A stretch of DNA of 64,000 nucleotides, taken from positions 1,302,001-1,366,000 of the forward strand of contig NZ_CP121451.1 of the NCBI RefSeq assembly GCF_029689945.1, written 5' to 3'. Both the position numbers and the translations under genes were made by a program. A model generated the notes under the pieces. It saw nothing but the letters and a program-made list of their open reading frames with translations. It searched no databases and had not been told where the DNA came from. Positions 29,804 to 39,285 of the stretch are shown here, piece after piece (positions within the stretch are counted from its first letter, which is position 1; every line of letters begins with the position of its first letter). The DNA is from Paenibacillus amylolyticus (GTDB taxonomy: Bacteria; Bacillota; Bacilli; Paenibacillales; Paenibacillaceae).

Positions 29804-30434
29804 TTACTTCGTGTGCTTAATCTCTTCGAAGACTTCAAAGCCGTTTGCTTTTCTATGAAGATATCCTTGCTCATAGTAGTCTATCCCGTCAGGGTTATAG
29901 TTACTGCAACTGTCTCCGAATCCTTTCTTTTTATTATTCAAAACTACGTTCTGTCTTCCAGTACCAGAATTTCTCGCCCTGAGAGATTATAAAACGTTCC
30001 AACCATGTTTCAAAGTTACTGTAAAAAGAACCTGTATGCTCAACAGAATATAAACTCTCACAAAGCAACAGATATTGTTCATCCCCTGAACTCCAACGCT
30101 CTAAATCAATTAGGATTCGATCATCAAGAATATGGGCGACTACAATCTTATTATCTGATGCTTCATTGTAATGTATAACATCTTGGGCTGAGTATAAGAA
30201 GTACTCCCCACCATATTTGGGGTCTTCGAACAAGGAGGCTCCGTTACATAATCGTAAAAAGCTTATGTAATCTGGAGGTAATGGAGTAGAAAAATACTCC
30301 GAGAGCTCTTTAATTTTATCTTCGGAGGCACCTGGTTTGAATTTATTTATAGCAGTCGTTTTTCCAGTAGAAGCAAGGATTTCAATGAGACCTTCATTTT
30401 GGTCCGACCATTCCTTAAATGCTTTAATTAACAT
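29804..30434 (-). CDS. SMI1/KNR4-family protein (C-terminus probably frameshifted)
   Basis: The intact frame (29934-30434, 166 residues) is a typical SMI1/KNR4 domain: LPPDYISFLRLCNGASLF, then GGEYFLYSAQDVI and LIDLE. Such proteins often act as immunity partners of polymorphic toxins in Firmicutes, but no toxin gene is beside it. After the stop a second frame reads NNKKKGFGDSCSNYNPDGID and continues to KHTK at 29804. It would be joined by removing one base near 29962-29975. That makes a ~208-residue protein and is the more natural length. Codon use is AT-rich compared with neighbours, suggesting acquisition. Confidence 0.7.
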
Positions 30435-30449
30435 CTATATAGCTCCTCC

Positions 30450-30488
30450 TCATAAAGACTGACTTTACAGATTTTCTGTAAAGTCAGT
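30450..30488. terminator. Perfect hairpin downstream of the 30484-30624 remnant
   Basis: GACTGACTTTACAG and CTGTAAAGTCAGTC pair over 14 bp around ATTTT. No long T tract. It lies between the SMI1 gene's start and the short remnant frame and could stop transcription on the minus strand. Confidence 0.45.
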
Positions 30489-30624
30489 CTATCCTATTGC
30501 CCATCTGCTGCTGTAAATCAGCAAGCGTGAGCTTTTTGATTTTATGCTGATGAAGTCGGGCGCAACGATCTTCTGTGCCATAGCCTAATATGACATTCGT
30601 GAAACGTTTTGCGCAGAGATCACG
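30484..30624 (-). pseudogene. Possible gene remnant, unrecognised
   Basis: A 46-codon frame bounded by stops and without a usable start codon. It reads as normal protein: RDLCAKRFTNVILGYGTEDR, then CARLHQHKIKKLTLADLQQQ. It looks like the C-terminus of a larger protein whose beginning is gone, but I cannot name the family and chance is not excluded. It sits in an AT-rich patch with the SMI1 gene. Confidence 0.25.
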
Positions 30625-30639
30625 TTATAATAGAGTAGA

Positions 30640-30834
30640 CTAGGGTTGGATTTTCATTTGTAACCATGAGGTTTCGGCACCCGATGTGCCTTTCAGCGAT
30701 TCTCCGCCATCCTCGTTCATACGGGAGAGCACGGTTACGGTCATGGACAAGGCGAAGGCGAGCAGCACGGTTATGAAAATGTTTTTTTGTTCATGGGAAG
30801 GTACCTCTCTTGTTGAATGAGCTAAAGTAGACAT
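30640..30834 (-). CDS. Small secreted or membrane-anchored protein
   Basis: The frame ends in a signal-peptide-like helix (IFITVLLAFALSMTVTVLSR) and a short tail. The in-frame ATG at 30834 gives 64 residues with an unnatural hydrophilic lead. An alternative ATG at 30794 with GAGAGG upstream would read MNKKNIFITVLLAFALS if the A7 run at 30782-30788 had one more A. That form looks like a normal exported peptide of ~50 residues. Function unknown. Confidence 0.4.
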   Translation of the reverse strand: MSTLAHSTREVPSHEQKNIFITVLLAFALSMTVTVLSRMNEDGGESLKGTSGAETSWLQMKIQP

Positions 30835-31064
30835 CCGGCCGTCATGAGAAAAAAAGCACAACGTCTGGTATAGTAGAGTGAGTAGAACCAAACTTCATTC
30901 GTTCCTGTATACCAATATATTGAACTATAGCGGTGCAAACAATGGAACAAATCTGATGAATTTATCAGTATTAATAACGAAATGTGTATAGTACGTGTTC
31001 AAAAACGGACTTTTTGAACAACCTCTTATAGAGATCGAGTGATCATTGAAGGTGGGAGAATAAC

Positions 31065-31736
31065 ATGCGGGAGACGGCAAAAATCGTCATTCGTACGCCA
31101 GGGCAGGAAAGTGACGGCTCGTTCGCTTATGTAAGCCAAGGTCGCTCCATTACGGTGGGACGTTACACGGGCGGTAGTGAATTGGACTTGTCTATCTATA
31201 ATCAGATGATATCGAAGCGGCATTGCCGCATTCACTATGATATACAGCAACAGTTATGGATTGAGGATCTGGATAGCAAAAATGGAACCGAACTGAACGG
31301 GCAGCGCCTCGTTCCCTATGAGAAATATCCGTTTGGCGAAGGAGACAGCCTCACTTTGGTCAACGGCCTGATCCAGCTTCGCGCTGAAGGGGATCTTGGA
31401 GAGACCAGGGAATATCGGGTGTCGGATCTGCTGGGTGAGGGTGTGCGTTTGCAGGATCACCTGCAAACCGTACAGATCGGTGAAGTGGAGATCCCGCTGT
31501 CCAAGAAGGAGTATCAGCTGTTCAAGCTGCTGTACAGTGAACTGGACCATTTTGTGACCCGAGAGCAGATTGTGGCTCAGGTGTGGCCGGAACGGAGCAT
31601 GCTGGAGAGTGAAGCGGTAGGGATCGACGAGATTAACTCCTTAATCTATCGGACGAATCGCAAGTTAGGTGTACATTTTACGATCAAGTCCGTGTATAAA
31701 AAGGGTGTATATATGAAGTCTCATGTGCCGGAATGA
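31065..31736 (+). CDS. FHA domain plus OmpR-type winged-helix protein
   Basis: 223 residues. An FHA phosphothreonine-binding domain (ITVGRY, then MISKRHCRIHYD and DLDSKNGTELNGQRL, residues ~25-95) is joined to a C-terminal transcriptional-regulator winged helix (~130-220: PLSKKEYQLFKLLYSE, HFVTREQIVAQVWPE, YRTNRKLG, KSVYKKGVYMK). No receiver domain is present, so activity may be set by Ser/Thr phosphorylation of a partner. GGTGGGAGAATAAC precedes ATG 31065. The methyltransferase gene follows 26 bases downstream. Confidence 0.82.
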   Translation: MRETAKIVIRTPGQESDGSFAYVSQGRSITVGRYTGGSELDLSIYNQMISKRHCRIHYDIQQQLWIEDLDSKNGTELNGQRLVPYEKYPFGEGDSLTLVNGLIQLRAEGDLGETREYRVSDLLGEGVRLQDHLQTVQIGEVEIPLSKKEYQLFKLLYSELDHFVTREQIVAQVWPERSMLESEAVGIDEINSLIYRTNRKLGVHFTIKSVYKKGVYMKSHVPE

Positions 31737-31762
31737 ATGAGTGATCACAAAGGGATGAGTTC

Positions 31763-32340
31763 ATGTTCATCATTTACCTGATTCCATGGCTGGTTGCTGT
31801 GGTGACATTAATAGGTGTCATATCCATCGTACTGGTCAGTTGGAGAAACGGTATTTCCCCATGCCCACATCCGGCCGCGTCAGGCAGATGGTCATTCAAG
31901 AGGTGAACCGTATTCCGGGGTACGGGGATGTGATTGAAGCTGGTTCCGGATGGGGCACACTGGGACTGGATGTTGTAAGGCATTGTCCTGGCAAAAGACT
32001 GACCGGGATTGAGAATTCAGTCATTCCCTTATGGTCGTCACAAATGACTGCCTATCTCCGTGTTCGCTTACGTCGAGCCAAGGGAAATAAACCCTCTCTC
32101 AAGGGCAGGCTACGCTTCATGCGCGGGGATATTTACACCAGTTCCTATGAGCATGCGGACTGCGTGATCTGTTATCTGTACCCGGGAGCCATGACCCGGC
32201 TTCTGGACAAGTTCAGTCGGGAGCTTCCGCCGGGTGCCAGGGTGATCAGTGTCTGTTTCGCCCTCCCGGGGAAAGAACCACTACGTACGATTACATGCCG
32301 GGATGCCTTGCGTACCAAGGTGTATGTGTATGCTTTTTGA
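31763..32340 (+). CDS. Membrane-anchored class I SAM methyltransferase (frame broken by 1-nt deletion)
   Basis: About 192 residues. ATG 31763 begins a single hydrophobic helix (IIYLIPWLVAVVTLIGVISI) and then WRNGIS. One missing C in CCCC at 31857-31860 separates this from the rest, MPTSGRVRQMVIQEVNRIPG. Motif I is VIEAGSGWGTLGLDV with GIENS at beta-2 and CVICYLYPGAMTRLLDKF. The fold is that of small methyltransferases; the substrate is unknown. It probably forms an operon with the FHA regulator. Confidence 0.75.
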
Positions 32341-32444
32341 TGAAGAAGCTTATGATTGGACACAGGAGAAACCGGAGGGATGATACCCTGATGTTTCTGC
32401 TTTCGTTCAATGCATGTTATAACTCACGTGGGGTGTATATAGAC

Positions 32445-32908
32445 ATGAATAAACAAGAACAAGTGACTGATCATTTCAGAGAATTATTCAACAAACTGGT
32501 CTGGATTAACAAGTCGAAGATGGAAGCCAGTCTTCGTGGTTATAAGTCTTCTGAAGTTCATTGCATTGAGTATATTGGAAAGAATATCGATCCCAATGTG
32601 ACAAAGCTTGCAGAGTCGCTGTATATGACCAAGGGTGCCATTAGTAAATTGACGAAGAAGCTTATCGAAAAAACCTGATCGAAGTCTACCAGAAGCCGGA
32701 GAACAAGAAAGAAGTCTATTTCAGACTGACCGAGAAAGGGACCGTTGTATTCGGTATTCACGAGGAACTTCACCAAGAATTTCAAAAGCGGGATCAGGCT
32801 GTGTTTGAGCAGGTAACCGAAGCACAATTGGAGGGAATGCTCAGGTTTATGGAGCAATACAGCAAACATTTGGACACTGAGATAAAGAAACAGGGTTTGG
32901 GCATTTAG
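32445..32908 (+). CDS. MarR-family regulator of the adjacent MFS pump (frame broken by 1-nt deletion)
   Basis: About 154 residues. The first frame carries the winged-helix start (KSSEVHCIEYIGKNIDPNVT, LAESLYMTKGAISKLTKKLIEK). One missing A in the A6 run at 32668-32673 interrupts it. The downstream frame continues NLIEVYQKPENKKEVYFRLT and ends at TAG 32906-32908. ATG 32445 gives a typical N-terminus; an ATG at 32391 with GGAGGG is an alternative. It lies upstream of the EmrB-like pump, with likely operators between them. Confidence 0.75.
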
Positions 32909-32937
32909 ATCAATGTATGTAATGAAGGGCAACACAA

Positions 32938-32976
32938 TAAGCAACCTACGCTCATCGAGGGAGGGTTGCTTTTTTA
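32938..32976 (+). terminator. Terminator after marR-type gene
   Basis: AAGCAACC pairs with GGTTGCTT, followed by TTTTTT. Confidence 0.75.
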
Positions 32977-32985
32977 TTTGCATAA

Positions 32986-33037
32986 TTTTTGTTGACAAGG
33001 AAACTAAAAAGAGTTACATTTTTGTTGACGAGGAAAC
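32986..33037 (+). promoter_or_regulatory. Tandem operator-like repeats before the MFS pump
   Basis: TTTTTGTTGACAAGGAAAC (32986-33004) and TTTTTGTTGACGAGGAAAC (33019-33037) differ at one of 19 positions. The first contains a TTGACA -35 box, with TTACAT 16 bases on. Binding of the MarR-type product here would repress the pump. Confidence 0.55.
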
Positions 33038-33060
33038 AATAATGTAAGAAGGAGCCACAT

Positions 33061-34469
33061 ATGACTAAAGATAACGTCAAAACGACTGAATTACCCAAAG
33101 GGGTGCTCATTGCAGCCTGGGCTATAGCTCTTGGAGCCATTGCACCTATGCTTGACTCTACCATGGTGAATATTGCCATAGATCAATTAACGCATGATTT
33201 CAATACAACCTTGAATATTATTCAATGGGCCATTACAGGCTATGTTCTGGCTCTTGCCATGGCAGTTCCCATCTCCGGTTGGCTTATGAACAAGTTTAAT
33301 AGCAAGAAGATTTTCATCGGTGCTGTTATCCTCTTTGGAGTGATTTCTATTTTAGTAGGTATTAGCTGGAACATTTCGAGTTTTATCTTCTTTCGTTTAC
33401 TTCAAGGGTTCAGCGCAGGGGTGATTACGACCCTCATGTTTACCCTCTTGGTGAAAACGGCAGGGAAAGAACACCTGGGAAAAGTGATGGCCATCGTAAG
33501 TACGCCTATGATCTTCGGCCTATTCTGGGTCCAGTCCTTGGAGGATTCATCGTTCAGGGGGCGTCCTGGCAATGGATTTTCTTCATTAACGTGTTCATTG
33601 TGTTGATCGCTGCGCCAGTAATGATGAAAACCATTCCTGACTTTGAACCTTTCAACAAAGAGAATAAACTTGATCTGTTTGGTATTATTAATTTGTCTTC
33701 CATGAGCGGGGCTTTAATCTACGGGATCACGAGAGCTGCGGAACATGCTACGTTTAACAATAATGAAACGATCCTATGGGCGGGGGTTGGTGTGGGTTTG
33801 GCTGTCATATATATGGCTTATAATCGCATGCGCAAGAATCAAACGGTCCTGCCCATGCGTTTGTTTACGTATAAAAGTTTTGCGGCATCAAGCGCCGGCT
33901 TGTTTATGGCCAATATTGCTCTCATGGGCCCGATGTTAATCCTCCCGCTATTTTTTCAAAACTTTCGCCATTTTACGGCGATCGAAACAGCAGTTGCGCT
34001 TATCCCCCAAGGGGTGGGGATGCTTGTTACACGGCCTTTACTTGGGAAAATGATTGATAAGATTGGACCCAAATATGTCGTGATCGTCAGCTTATTTCTT
34101 TCTCTCATTGGGTCAATTCCGCTTATTTTCATCTCTGATAAAACAAGTATGATCTGGATTTCCGTTATATTGTTCATTCGTGGTGCGAGTATTGGAGGGA
34201 TCAGTCTGCCGTTAACAAGTGAAGCATACACTGGGCTTGATGGTACGCAGCTTCCCGAAGCAAGTGTGGGCATTAATATGATTGAGAATCTTGGTTCAAG
34301 CTTTGGCTCAGCTATTATCGCAACGGTTGTTGCAACGGTCATACAAGGGTTGCAACCATCGGTCATCAATGAGTTGAAGGGGTACCATGCGGGATTTCTA
34401 ATATCCAGCGTTATTCTTGTAATGATCCTGATCCCCAGTGTATATCTTACAAATAAAAAGAATGCATGA
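33061..34469 (+). CDS. MFS drug efflux protein, DHA2/EmrB type (frame broken by 1-nt deletion)
   Basis: About 470 residues with 14 helices. Family marks are APMLDSTMVNIAIDQLTHDF in helix 1, QWAITGYVLALAMAVPISGW, the MNKFNSKKIF loop and RLLQGFSAGVITTLM. One missing T at 33523-33524 breaks the frame. Restoring it gives FGLFLGPVLGGFIVQGASWQ, the motif-C antiporter region, followed by WIFFINVFIV. Expected to export drugs or lipophilic compounds. Preceded by a MarR gene with repeat operators. Confidence 0.85.
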
Positions 34470-34501
34470 ACCTTTTTGCTCATGTTCTTCCTGAAAAAAG
34501 A

Positions 34502-34553
34502 AAGCACTAGGCCCCGAATTCACTATTATCGTGATTTCGGGGCCTAGTGTTTC
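34502..34553. terminator. Strong bidirectional terminator
   Basis: A near-perfect ~22-bp stem containing CACTAGGCCCCGAA and TTCGGGGCCTAGTG, between the convergent MFS and carbohydrate-binding genes. Confidence 0.9.
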
Positions 34554-34581
34554 TTAATATACGTTTAGCTACAAATTTTGA

Positions 34582-36836
34582 TTATTTTGCAGAATCGGTG
34601 GTGCTTGTGCTCTCGGAGGTTGTACCGGATTGGGTACGGTTCCGTCCGCCTCCGAAGCCGCCTTGTCGACCGCCTCCGCCAGGACCGCCCATGCCTGTAT
34701 TGGCTGTAGTGACACCAGATTCATTGACCCAAGTTACATTACTGGTCGATTGGAACGCAACTACTTGAGTTCCGCCACTGTAGGTACCGTCTGTGTAGAG
34801 TCCATCTACCGCTTTACCTGTAGATGTACCACCGGAGTAGATCACGTAGGAGCCATCTGCCTTCAGATCCGGGGAGCTTACGACTACGGATTGATAATCT
34901 TTAACTGGAGCGAAGGTCAGAATGTTATTTCCTGTATTGTCTTCCACATGGACCAGTGTGCCGGCTTTTTGAGTGGAAGTGTATGTCATAACGATAGCAT
35001 TTTGCGTAGAGGTGTCCGAGGTACCTTGTGCCATACCTGAACTTCCGACTGCTACAAGATATCCGCCGCTCATCTCAAATGTACCATCGTAATCGAGTGG
35101 TCCGTTGCCGTTATCTGTTGGTCCGTTCACAATAACCGTACCACCAGTCATGGTAATGGAACCATTGGAATCCAGTCCGTCGCCACCTGCGTTCACCGTA
35201 AGTGTACCGCCATTAATGTGGAACTCGTTATTGCTCGATGCGGCCCCATACCGCCCGGTCCACGTCCTTGCTGCGTAGCATCTGTACCTTGGGATGTCTG
35301 ATCGGTAGTCGATGTTGTACCTGTTGTTTCAGTTACAGAGATGTTGGATGTTGCAGCGGCATCGGTTGCTGTAGTAGCACGATCTGTGCTTGCTGCTGTA
35401 TTCGCAGCTGTCTCCGTCTCGCCACCAGCAGCATTGACACCATCATCGGAAGCTGTGACATCCACATCCCCATCGTTCAAGGTAATGATTGCACCTTCAA
35501 GTCCTTCATAGCTCTTCGCAATCGTGATGGTTCCGCCGTTAATCGTCAGCTCCTGATCGGCATGAATGCCGTCATCACCGGATTCAATGTTGAATGTTCC
35601 GTCATTGACTGTCACGTTATTATTGCTGTGCAGGGAATCATCCATGGAATCAATGGTATACGTACCGCCATTCACCGTCAGGTCCGTACCTGCTTTGAGC
35701 GCTTTGGCGCTTGTGGACTCGGTTGCTGTTGCAGCTGTGTCCGCATCGGCATTGGTATCGGTATTTGTATTCGTCCCGCTGTTATCAGGCATTTCCGGCA
35801 TATCTGCTGGAGGTTCGCCATCCGGTGGTGTGCCCATATCGGTTGGAGGTGTTCCGCCACCCCATCCGCCGCCACCGCCGCCGCCAAATGGACCTTCTTC
35901 GGCTTTGGCCGGCGCATTGGCACTACCGCCACCAGTTACAATGTTGTATGTGCCGCCATCCGTTACGAGTGCGGTTTCGGCTTGAATACCATCATTGCCA
36001 CTCTGAATATCGAAGGTACCTCCTGCGATGGCAACGAAGCCTTTGGTGGTATCCGTATCATTGGTGGATTTGATGCCATCACCTGCTGCATCAATTGTGA
36101 TTGTACCCGCTTGAATAGCAACCATGTCTTTACCTTTGATGCCGTCATCAGCCGCTTTGACACTGATGTTACCGCTAATGATCTTCAGATCATCCTTGCT
36201 CGTGATACCCTCATTATAGTTACCTGTGACGGTCAGTTGACCCGCACCGTTGAACGTAAGATCCGCTTTGCTGAAGATCGCAGCATCCGGCTCGTCTGTT
36301 GTAGCGTCGGCATATACATATGTTTTACCATCGGAAACGGTATTCGTGGTTCCTTTTTCGAGCGTAATCACCGCTTTACCGGCTTTCTGAATATAGATCG
36401 CGGCACTGTCATTATCATGGATGGTAGCTCCGTTTAATACGAGATGTACGGTGCCCTTGTCAGCCACATTGACCACAATCTGGCCATCCGTTAGCTCACC
36501 GCTAAGTACATAAGTGCCTGCTTCCGAGATCGTTACCGATCCATTCGCTGCTTTGGCGCCCGAACCGGTTACTGTTGCCGTGGTGCCGTTCAGTTTAATC
36601 GTTGTGGAATCTGCCTCGCTCCAGCTAATGTTGGTATCGTCCGCATCGAGAGAGACCAGATCTGCGTATTTCACAGAAGTTTGCTCGCTAACCGATACTG
36701 TTTTGGTTGTTCCTGTCGTTGACGTTGCGGCATTGGCGGTTGAACTTGTCGTTGCTGGTGAACTGCATGCTGCAAGTAGGCTGGTAATCATGGCAATCGA
36801 CCACAGTTTGCTGCCTGTTATCATCTTTTTCTTCAT
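34582..36836 (-). CDS. Cthe_2159-like carbohydrate-binding lipoprotein (frame broken by 1-nt deletion)
   Basis: About 751 residues. ATG 36836 begins a lipoprotein signal (lipobox LLAAC). The body is a repetitive right-handed beta-helix with many GDDGIHADQELTINGGTITI-like turns, matching the Cthe_2159 family (known to bind cellulose and polygalacturonate in Clostridium thermocellum). A Gly/Pro-rich and a Thr/Ala-rich insert interrupt the coils, and the C-terminus is Gly/Arg/Ser-rich. One missing base in CCCC at 35244-35247 (G run on the coding strand) splits it. Correcting it gives GGMGAASSNNEFHINGGTLT. It is last in the VTC-DUF4956 operon. Confidence 0.8.
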
Positions 36837-36863
36837 ATTAGATCGTTCCCTTCGCATTACAAA

Positions 36864-37553
36864 TTAATAATCCGTTGTTGGACTCATGGTTAATGAGATA
36901 TCCAGGTTGCCGTTCCGTGTGCGGATCGCATCGAGGAATTCCTTTTGGCTAACACTTTCGTGAATGGTTACACTGTATACCAGCTCATAGAGGCTGCCGA
37001 GTTCGGTCGTTCTGATTTTTTTCAGATCAAATGGTACGTTGAATGTATGGAACACTTCATTAAGTGCTTCTTCATAGCTCAAGTTCTCAGGGATGGTGAC
37101 TTTCAGCGTTTTAAGCTGACTCTTCTTGCCGCCGAAGTTGAAGCGACTCAGGACAAACATCAGTACACACAGGATAATGGTGAACAGAATCGCGTATCCA
37201 AAAGCACCTACGCCGCAGGCAAGACCGGAAGCCATCGTGAACAATACGTAAGCAATGTCTTTGGGATCACCAGGCGCACTGCGGAAGCGAATGATCGAGA
37301 AGGCACCTGCCAAGCTGAATGCTCGTGCGATGTTGCTGCCAATCAGCAGGATGATGATGGCGACAATGACGGGCAGGACAACCATCGTTAAGGTGAAGCT
37401 CTGAGAATAGGTGGCTTGGTTGGTCTTCATGTACGTGAGGCTGATGATTAATCCCAGAATGATGGCAAGACCAATGGTAATGACGGCATTATTGAATGTT
37501 AGATCGGTATCGGTTAAGGCTGAACTGAATAGTGAATCAAGCATATAGGACAC
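36864..37553 (-). CDS. DUF4956 membrane protein
   Basis: About 229 residues. Four hydrophobic helices lie in residues 20-140 (for example VVLPVIVAIIILLIGSNIAR). The family signature FSLAGAFSIIRFRSAPGDPKD is followed by a C-terminal ferredoxin-like cytoplasmic domain. DUF4956 genes are regularly paired with VTC-domain polyphosphate polymerase genes, as here, where the two overlap by 17 bases. GTG 37553 or ATG 37544 can start it. Function unproven; probably a membrane partner of the polymerase. Confidence 0.85.
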   Translation of the reverse strand: MSYMLDSLFSSALTDTDLTFNNAVITIGLAIILGLIISLTYMKTNQATYSQSFTLTMVVLPVIVAIIILLIGSNIARAFSLAGAFSIIRFRSAPGDPKDIAYVLFTMASGLACGVGAFGYAILFTIILCVLMFVLSRFNFGGKKSQLKTLKVTIPENLSYEEALNEVFHTFNVPFDLKKIRTTELGSLYELVYSVTIHESVSQKEFLDAIRTRNGNLDISLTMSPTTDY

Positions 37554-38355
37554 GCTCTCTTTCTATAATTGTTTTATCTTGTTCTATGGATGGGTTGTAA
37601 TCGGTGCCTGGTACAAGAATGCGCTCCGACTGGTAATTCAGATTCGTCGTTCTCACCAGATGTCTGAACTCGTTGCCGTATTTCGAGAATCCGGTACGGT
37701 ATAGACCATGCTCACAGAGCAGTTGCGACAGCCACAGCGGAACGGTTTTCTCGGCTTTCACTTCCATCAGCCACCTTCCGTCCTTCACGAGCGGTTCACC
37801 GTAATCGCCCTGTTCCAGCTTCAGATCGTATCTGCGGCTGCGAATGTTGGTGTCAAAGGTAATGCGGAGATCCCGGCTGTTCTTGTCGAAGAGTGCTTTG
37901 CGTTCATACGCCAGATACACTTTTGGTTCAAGATCGTAGAGGCGAAGGAAGTATTTGATCTCTTCAACCACCTGTTTGTTCATATAGTCTGCAAGTTCCG
38001 GTGCCTGTCCTGAACGAACGAATTCGTACGCTTCATCCAGCTTCAAGGCAGTTCTGCGCTTGTTCACCAGGCCAAAGACTTTCTTTTTGATCTCCAGATA
38101 CACTTTGGCATTTTCTTCAGGTACTCCATACGCCCGCAGTCTCAGCTTCTCCTTGTATTTTGGTTTGGAGAGACTGGCGCGAATCAGCGAATCCTGAGGA
38201 GTGTCGAAGTACAGATTGCTGATGGAGTAGTACTCATGTTTCTTGTTGTAGGCATCCAGCTCCATGTATTTCAGCAGGTCATTGTAGAAGTGTGCGTACT
38301 GCTCATCCGTCAGAAGATACTTGCTCTCATATCGGTTGAATACTTCAATAGCCAT
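37537..38355 (-). CDS. VTC-domain polyphosphate polymerase-like protein
   Basis: 272 residues of triphosphate-tunnel fold. Conserved tunnel residues appear in order: FNRYESKYLL near residue 5, YFDTP near 49, KLRLRAYG near 71, VYLEIKKKV near 86, YERKALF near 149, FDTNIRSRRYD near 166 and MEVKAEKTVP near 193. In yeast this domain makes polyphosphate from ATP; bacterial versions stand beside DUF4956 and surface proteins. First gene of a three-gene minus-strand operon. It is cytoplasmic with no membrane helix, so it would need the DUF4956 protein to reach the membrane. Confidence 0.85.
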   Translation of the reverse strand: MAIEVFNRYESKYLLTDEQYAHFYNDLLKYMELDAYNKKHEYYSISNLYFDTPQDSLIRASLSKPKYKEKLRLRAYGVPEENAKVYLEIKKKVFGLVNKRRTALKLDEAYEFVRSGQAPELADYMNKQVVEEIKYFLRLYDLEPKVYLAYERKALFDKNSRDLRITFDTNIRSRRYDLKLEQGDYGEPLVKDGRWLMEVKAEKTVPLWLSQLLCEHGLYRTGFSKYGNEFRHLVRTTNLNYQSERILVPGTDYNPSIEQDKTIIERERVLYA

Positions 38356-38607
38356 GTGGATTCATTCCTTTCGTTGGTGGGTTGTATGTTTTGTGGCATC
38401 GTGTATTGCTTCCATGTCTGTATCTTAGAGCGCCAACCTTGAATGAATCTTAAATGATTTTACATTGCGTTAACATTTTTTTACCTTCCTATAATAGTAC
38501 GCGTGCACAAAATGCATTAAGATTGGTTCAAGGTTTAATTGATAGAATAGGTGGTACCAATCAGAGTTCATGAAAACGAATAATTCAAGCAGAGGAATGA
38601 ATAGAGC

Positions 38608-39285
38608 ATGAGAATATTAATTGCGGAAGATGAGGTTCATTTGGCAGAGGCGGTATCGCAGATTTTGAAAAAAAACAATTACTCCGTGGACATGGTCCAC
38701 GACGGCAGGTCAGGACTCGATTATGCGCAAAGCGGTATCTATGACCTGTTACTGCTCGACATCATGATGCCGGAGATGGACGGGATCACCGTCCTGAAGA
38801 AACTCCGCAGTGAAGGCAATCATACGCCTGTCATTCTGCTTACGGCCAAGGGCGAACTCTCGGACAAAGTTACGGGCCTCGATTATGGTGCCGATGATTA
38901 TATTGCCAAGCCTTTCGCTATAGAGGAATTGCTGGCCCGGATTCGTGCAGCCTTACGCCGTAAAGGCGAAGTGGTTCCGGAGGATGGACTGAAGTTTGGC
39001 GACATGGAGCTGAACACAACCCAGTTGAAGCTGAGCGTTCAGGGTAAGGAGATCAAGCTGAATCTGAAGGAAAATGAACTGCTGGAGCTGTTGATTGCCC
39101 GCAAACAGGCGATTACGTCCAAAGAGCAGATTATTGAGAAGTTATGGGGATTCGATTCGGAAGTGGAGTATAACAATGTGGAGGTGTACATCTCGTTTTT
39201 GCGCAAAAAATTAACCTTCCTGAACTCGGCTGTCCGCATTAACACGATTCGGGGTGTGGGCTATGTACTTGAGGTGACATCCTGA
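38608..39285 (+). CDS. OmpR/PhoB-family response regulator
   Basis: 225 residues. The receiver domain has the acidic pair EDE at residues 7-9, phospho-acceptor Asp in LLLLDIMMPEMDG near 51 and Lys in IAKPF near 102. A C-terminal winged helix (~130-225) follows with NLKENELLELLIARK and VEVYISFLRKKL. It starts 252 bases from the divergent VTC gene and is translationally coupled to the histidine kinase (TGATG). It probably controls the divergent surface-polysaccharide operon. Confidence 0.92.
   Translation: MRILIAEDEVHLAEAVSQILKKNNYSVDMVHDGRSGLDYAQSGIYDLLLLDIMMPEMDGITVLKKLRSEGNHTPVILLTAKGELSDKVTGLDYGADDYIAKPFAIEELLARIRAALRRKGEVVPEDGLKFGDMELNTTQLKLSVQGKEIKLNLKENELLELLIARKQAITSKEQIIEKLWGFDSEVEYNNVEVYISFLRKKLTFLNSAVRINTIRGVGYVLEVTS

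Noticed and set aside
35238..36437. A 399-codon plus-strand reading frame opposite the carbohydrate-binding lipoprotein
   Set aside because: It is Cys/Ile/Arg-rich with no domain pattern and mirrors the repetitive beta-helix coding strand, so it is a shadow of repeats.
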